NCBI RefSeq assembly: GCF_004358345.1
Contig: NZ_CP037952.1
Coordinates: 1,674,001-1,738,000 of the forward strand
Direction of reading: 5' to 3'
Origin: Parashewanella spongiae
Lineage (GTDB): Bacteria > Pseudomonadota > Gammaproteobacteria > Enterobacterales > Shewanellaceae
Length of the DNA: 64,000 nucleotides
The notes beneath the pieces were generated by a model, which worked only from the letters and a program-made list of their open reading frames with translations, ran no database searches and was not told the DNA's origin. The translations under genes and the position numbers were made by a program. The first letter of the stretch is position 1; each line of letters begins with the position of its first letter. Below, one piece after another: positions 60,227-64,000 of this stretch.

Positions 60227-61561
60227 TTAACGTTGGAACTGATAAACACTTCCAAGCTTCATTATCTGAGTTAATTCATCAAGTGCAGTACGAGATTCAA
60301 TCAATAATTGAGGGTCAGCTAAGTCTTTCGTGGTTAGTCGGTCGCGATAGTGCTTATCAACCCATTGGTTCAATGTAGAAAATAACTGGTCATTCATTAG
60401 TGTATGTTGATTGACAGCACTTAATTCATGCTGGTTCATGGCAACACGTAAACGTAAACAAGCTGGGCCACCGCCATTTTGCATACTTTGCTTCACGTCG
60501 AAATAAAAGACTTTCTTAATTGGAGTCTCAAGAGTAACGAGCTCATTTAAATAAGCAAACACTGCAGGATTCTCTTGGCAATCTGTCGGTGCAATAATGG
60601 CCATCTCACCTGACGGTAAGGTGATTACTTGAGTATTAAACAAGTAGCTTTTAACGGCATCGTTAATAGAAACTTTGTTAGTTGGTACTTCGATAAAATG
60701 TGATTCAGTATTGAGTTTGCTTTGGATTTCATCGAGTTTATTTTGAGTGTCAACAAAAGCTTGCTCATGATAGAAGAGTACATTTTGATTTCCAACCGCA
60801 ATGACATCATTGTGGAATACACCTTGATCAATAACATCTGGGTTTTGTTGAATAAATACAGTATTACTGTCATTCAATTGGTGTAAACGTGCTACTGCAC
60901 GAGAGGCTTCGAGTGTTTGACGGGCAGGAAATTTAGCTGGACGAGGAGCGTTAGGATTCGTTGCTTCTTGACCGTAAACGAAAAGCTCAACACCAGACTC
61001 GCCGTATTGTGCACACATTCTTGTGTGGTTTGCCGCGCCTTCATCGCCAAAGCTGGCGTGTTCAGGTAAATGTCCATGATGATGAAAATGGTTTGGATCA
61101 CTGAACGTAGATTGAAGGATTAGACCTGTAGTGATAGGTTCGATACTGCGATGTAATTTATCCACTAAGTTTGCTGGAGTGAAATGAATTTTTTTATCTC
61201 TCGTGTCAGCACTTGGGGAAATAGTAGCTGCGTTGGCTGTCCACATGCTGGAAGCACTACAACAAGCATTGAGTAAAAGTGGTGCTTGCTCGTGCGCACT
61301 TTTTAAAACTTGTGCATCTGTACCGGTAAAACCGATACGACGAAGTGTTGTCAGATCTGGGCGTTCTTGCGGAGCTAACATTCCTTGAACCATTCCCATC
61401 TCTGCCAGAGACTTGGCTTTTTTTAAGCCTTGTTTCGCGGCGGCTTTTGGGTTTGAGGCTTGAGCAGCATTATTAAACGAGGCAACATTACCAAAAGACA
61501 AACCAGCGTAGTTGTGAGTCGGGCCAACTAGCCCGTCAAAATTCGCTTCAAAATGCTTCAT
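60227..61561 (-). CDS. astB: N-succinylarginine dihydrolase
   Basis: This 444-residue enzyme of the arginine succinyltransferase (AST) pathway releases two ammonia and CO2 from N2-succinylarginine. The E. coli AstB is 447 residues. It starts [20 protein letters not shown] at ATG 61561, with AAGGAT upstream; the longer frame to 61645 is not needed. Motifs are [20 protein letters not shown], the His-containing [18 protein letters not shown], and [12 protein letters not shown] with the catalytic Cys. No other ast genes are beside it. Confidence 0.95.
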   Translation of the reverse strand: MKHFEANFDGLVGPTHNYAGLSFGNVASFNNAAQASNPKAAAKQGLKKAKSLAEMGMVQGMLAPQERPDLTTLRRIGFTGTDAQVLKSAHEQAPLLLNACCSASSMWTANAATISPSADTRDKKIHFTPANLVDKLHRSIEPITTGLILQSTFSDPNHFHHHGHLPEHASFGDEGAANHTRMCAQYGESGVELFVYGQEATNPNAPRPAKFPARQTLEASRAVARLHQLNDSNTVFIQQNPDVIDQGVFHNDVIAVGNQNVLFYHEQAFVDTQNKLDEIQSKLNTESHFIEVPTNKVSINDAVKSYLFNTQVITLPSGEMAIIAPTDCQENPAVFAYLNELVTLETPIKKVFYFDVKQSMQNGGGPACLRLRVAMNQHELSAVNQHTLMNDQLFSTLNQWVDKHYRDRLTTKDLADPQLLIESRTALDELTQIMKLGSVYQFQR

Positions 61562-61892
61562 TACATATCCTTCTAAGATGAGATATCTGATTAAGCTCAA
61601 ATAGGGTATTGAGATGTCGGCCAGTATACATAAGCTAAATGGCATCTCAAGTAGTCAAATTTGTAACATCTACATAAATAGGGTAATAATTGCATAACTA
61701 TTATGACTAAGATGGTAAATACTGAGATATTAGGTTTTAATAGCGCAATATTATTTTTTGAACTTTATAAGCTTTTGCTTAAAAAGTGACTGGCTGACTC
61801 TATTATCTTGGATTGTGACTTGAAACTGAAGCCACAACCCTCTATATATGGAGCCAATTTATCTTCACCAGCATTTTGGCGTATATCAAACT
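61562..61892. promoter_or_regulatory. Divergent astB / topA intergenic region
   Basis: These 331 AT-rich bases hold promoters for two divergent genes. I can support no boxes beyond AT-rich -10-like sequence near 61841 (CTATATAT). No repeat or small gene is seen. Confidence 0.5.
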
Positions 61893-64000
61893 ATGGGAAA
61901 ATCGCTAGTTATTGTCGAATCACCGGCTAAAGCCAAGACGATTAATAAGTATCTTGGTAAGGACTTTATTGTTAAGTCGAGTGTGGGACATATTCGAGAT
62001 CTACCAACATCTTCCTCTGCTAAAGGAAGCAGTAGCTCCACTAAAACAGCTGCAGAAGTCCGTAAAATGGCTCCTGAAGAAAAAGCTAAGTATAAGAGTG
62101 AGCGTGATAAGAAAGCTCTAGTGGCTCGTATGGGCGTTGACCCTGATCGTGGCTGGAAAGCGAAGTATCAAATCCTACAAGGCAAAGAAAAAGTTGTTAA
62201 AGAGCTACAGACTTTGGCTGAATCAGCTGATCATGTCTATCTCGCAACGGATTTGGATAGAGAAGGAGAGGCGATTGCATGGCACCTTCAACAAGTCATA
62301 GGTGGAGATGAGTCGCGTTACCAACGTGTTGTTTTTAACGAAATCACTAAGACCGCAATCCAAGATGCTTTTAGTAAGCCATCTGAGCTGGATACCAACA
62401 TGGTTAATGCTCAACAAGCACGTCGATTTTTAGACCGAGTGGTTGGTTTTATGGTGTCACCATTGCTATGGAAAAAAGTAGCACGTGGTTTGTCAGCTGG
62501 TCGAGTTCAATCCGTTGCAGTACGTCTTGTTGTTGAACGAGAAGCAGAAATCAAAGCTTTTGTGCCAGAAGAATACTGGGACGTATTTGCTGATCTTCAT
62601 ACGAGATCGAATGAATCATTGAAGCTTGAAGTGACAAAGTTTCGAGGTTCAGCTTTTAAGCCTGTAACTCAAGCAGAAGCTCAAGTTGCTGTAGATGCAT
62701 TGTCTTCAACGCAATATAGCGTTATAGCTCGCGAGACTAAAGGCACAAAAAGTAAGCCTTCAGCGCCATATATTACTTCTACTTTGCAACAAGCAGCCAG
62801 TACACGTTTAGGTTTTGGCGTTAAGAAAACCATGATGTTGGCTCAACGCTTATATGAAGCTGGTCATATTACTTATATGCGAACTGACTCAACCAATTTA
62901 AGTAAAGAAGCCGTTGACAGTGCTCGTGAAATGATTGGCAAAGAATTTGGCCAAGCGTATTTACCAGAGCAGGCAATAAGGTATGGCAGCAAACAGGGGG
63001 CACAAGAAGCTCATGAAGCCATTAGACCTTCAAATGTTGGTTTAGAAGCTGCCTTTATGAATGATATGGAGCGCGACGCACAGAGGCTTTACGAGTTAAT
63101 ATGGCGTCAGTTCGTCGCATGTCAAATGACATCTGCACAGTATGATGCAACAAAACTTACGGTAAAAGCGGGTGATTATGAGCTTAAAGCCAATGGCCGT
63201 ACACTCAAGTTTGATGGTTGGACACGTGTTCAGCCAGCATTAAAAAAGAAAAATGAAGAAGAAAGTGATTTACCTTTGCTGGCAACAGGTGATCCGCTTT
63301 TATTAGATTCCATTATCCCAACTCAACATTTTACCAAACCGACAGCACGCTTTAGTGAAGCCTCTTTGGTGAAAGAGCTTGAAAAGCGTGGTATCGGTCG
63401 ACCGTCGACTTATGCAACTATTATTTCGACTATTCAAGATCGTGGTTACGTAAAAGTTGAAAATCGTCGATTTTATGCTGAAAAAATGGGTGAGATTGTC
63501 AGTGAACGTTTAGTTAATAGTTTTTCAAATCTAATGAGTTATGACTTTACCGCTGAAATGGAGCAAACATTAGATGATGTTGCTCATGGCGAATTAGATT
63601 GGAAAAAAGTGCTTGATGGCTTCTATAAGGGTTTTACTGGTCAACTAGAACAAGCAGAGAAAGATCCCGATGATGGCGGTATGCGCCCAAATGATATGGT
63701 TATCACTGATATTGAATGTAAAACTTGTCAGCGGCCAATGGGGATTCGTACGGGGTCAACTGGTGTATTCTTAGGGTGTTCAGGTTACGCTTTACCGCCA
63801 AAAGAGCGTTGTAAAACAACAATGAACTTGACGCCTGGTGAAGAAGCTATCAGCGACGATAATGAAACTGCTGAGACCGACGCGCTTAGAGCTATGCATC
63901 GTTGTGGTGTATGTGGCACAGCAATGGACAGCTACCTCATCGACGAAACCCGAAAACTTCACGTTTGTGGTCAGAACCCAAGTTGTGAAGGTTATGAAGT
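61893..64000 (+). CDS. topA: DNA topoisomerase I (partial, runs off right edge)
   Basis: The first 702 codons of a type IA topoisomerase, which relaxes negative supercoils. The Toprim domain starts [18 protein letters not shown] and holds [17 protein letters not shown]. The active-site Tyr lies in [15 protein letters not shown] near 325. The first zinc module begins CKTCQRPMG near 609 and another CGVCGTAMD near 671, with the end of the protein outside the window. ATG 61893; upstream sequence is AT-rich with no strong ribosome site. Confidence 0.95.
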   Translation, partial: MGKSLVIVESPAKAKTINKYLGKDFIVKSSVGHIRDLPTSSSAKGSSSSTKTAAEVRKMAPEEKAKYKSERDKKALVARMGVDPDRGWKAKYQILQGKEKVVKELQTLAESADHVYLATDLDREGEAIAWHLQQVIGGDESRYQRVVFNEITKTAIQDAFSKPSELDTNMVNAQQARRFLDRVVGFMVSPLLWKKVARGLSAGRVQSVAVRLVVEREAEIKAFVPEEYWDVFADLHTRSNESLKLEVTKFRGSAFKPVTQAEAQVAVDALSSTQYSVIARETKGTKSKPSAPYITSTLQQAASTRLGFGVKKTMMLAQRLYEAGHITYMRTDSTNLSKEAVDSAREMIGKEFGQAYLPEQAIRYGSKQGAQEAHEAIRPSNVGLEAAFMNDMERDAQRLYELIWRQFVACQMTSAQYDATKLTVKAGDYELKANGRTLKFDGWTRVQPALKKKNEEESDLPLLATGDPLLLDSIIPTQHFTKPTARFSEASLVKELEKRGIGRPSTYATIISTIQDRGYVKVENRRFYAEKMGEIVSERLVNSFSNLMSYDFTAEMEQTLDDVAHGELDWKKVLDGFYKGFTGQLEQAEKDPDDGGMRPNDMVITDIECKTCQRPMGIRTGSTGVFLGCSGYALPPKERCKTTMNLTPGEEAISDDNETAETDALRAMHRCGVCGTAMDSYLIDETRKLHVCGQNPSCEGYE

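Overview
The window is about 64 kb of AT-rich chromosome from a marine gammaproteobacterium. It most resembles Shewanellaceae (a Shewanella or Parashewanella-type genome; inferred, not proven). The grounds are a pfa polyunsaturated-fatty-acid synthase locus with a divergent pfaE, a DUF2986 protein, an astB gene, and the enterobacterial-type order ybaN-apt-dnaX-ybaB-recR.

Layout. 1-18.0 kb: pfaR-pfaA-pfaB-pfaC-pfaD on the minus strand, tightly overlapping, with pfaE (phosphopantetheinyl transferase) divergent. PfaE activates the four tandem ACPs of PfaA. PfaA/B/C/D then act as one iterative synthase making an omega-3 fatty acid, probably EPA. 18.0-22.3 kb: an unknown protein and an M16 zinc-peptidase pair. 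22.7-24.9 kb: a small cluster of integron-type gene cassettes (attC-like sites, no integrase in view) with small membrane proteins and a frameshifted GIY-YIG gene. 25.3-35.4 kb: a YdcZ-type transporter pair, a 1205-residue protein with about six repressor-like HTH modules, then ordinary genes (DUF5062, YecM, L,D-transpeptidase, K+ channel, MATE, DUF2986, DusC). 36.2-38.7 kb: a copper-RiPP-type locus, made of a precursor with 14 EGKCG motifs, an MNIO (DUF692) enzyme and a DUF2063 partner. 39-41.8 kb: asnB and divergent glsA. 42.4-49.9 kb: two tandemly duplicated giant PPR-repeat proteins ending in an SMR-like domain. 50.2-64 kb: ybaN, a nested IS island, then apt, dnaX-ybaB-recR, astB and topA (running off the end).

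A striking feature is the density of short non-coding elements. At least four families of 166-320 bp have terminal inverted repeats; most copies whose ends are clear are flanked by TA. They are nested in one another, sit exactly on stop codons, and share a roughly 32 bp core (CGACA-N8-TGTCG plus one conserved flank) found eight times and present or absent within a family. One copy is a family-3/family-4 chimera at this core. The ybaN-apt junction carries three insertion sequences (ISKra4-like, IS1634-like, and an ISAs1-like element inside the IS1634-like one). Two of the insertions have clear 9 and 10 bp target duplications.

The most unusual items are the PPR-SMR pair, whose near-identical repeats differ at a position that may be an RNA-code residue; the multi-HTH protein; the shared MITE core; and the copper-RiPP locus whose precursor is separated from its enzymes by a MITE. 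All functional statements come from reading the sequence and from recalled family knowledge; no database search was run.
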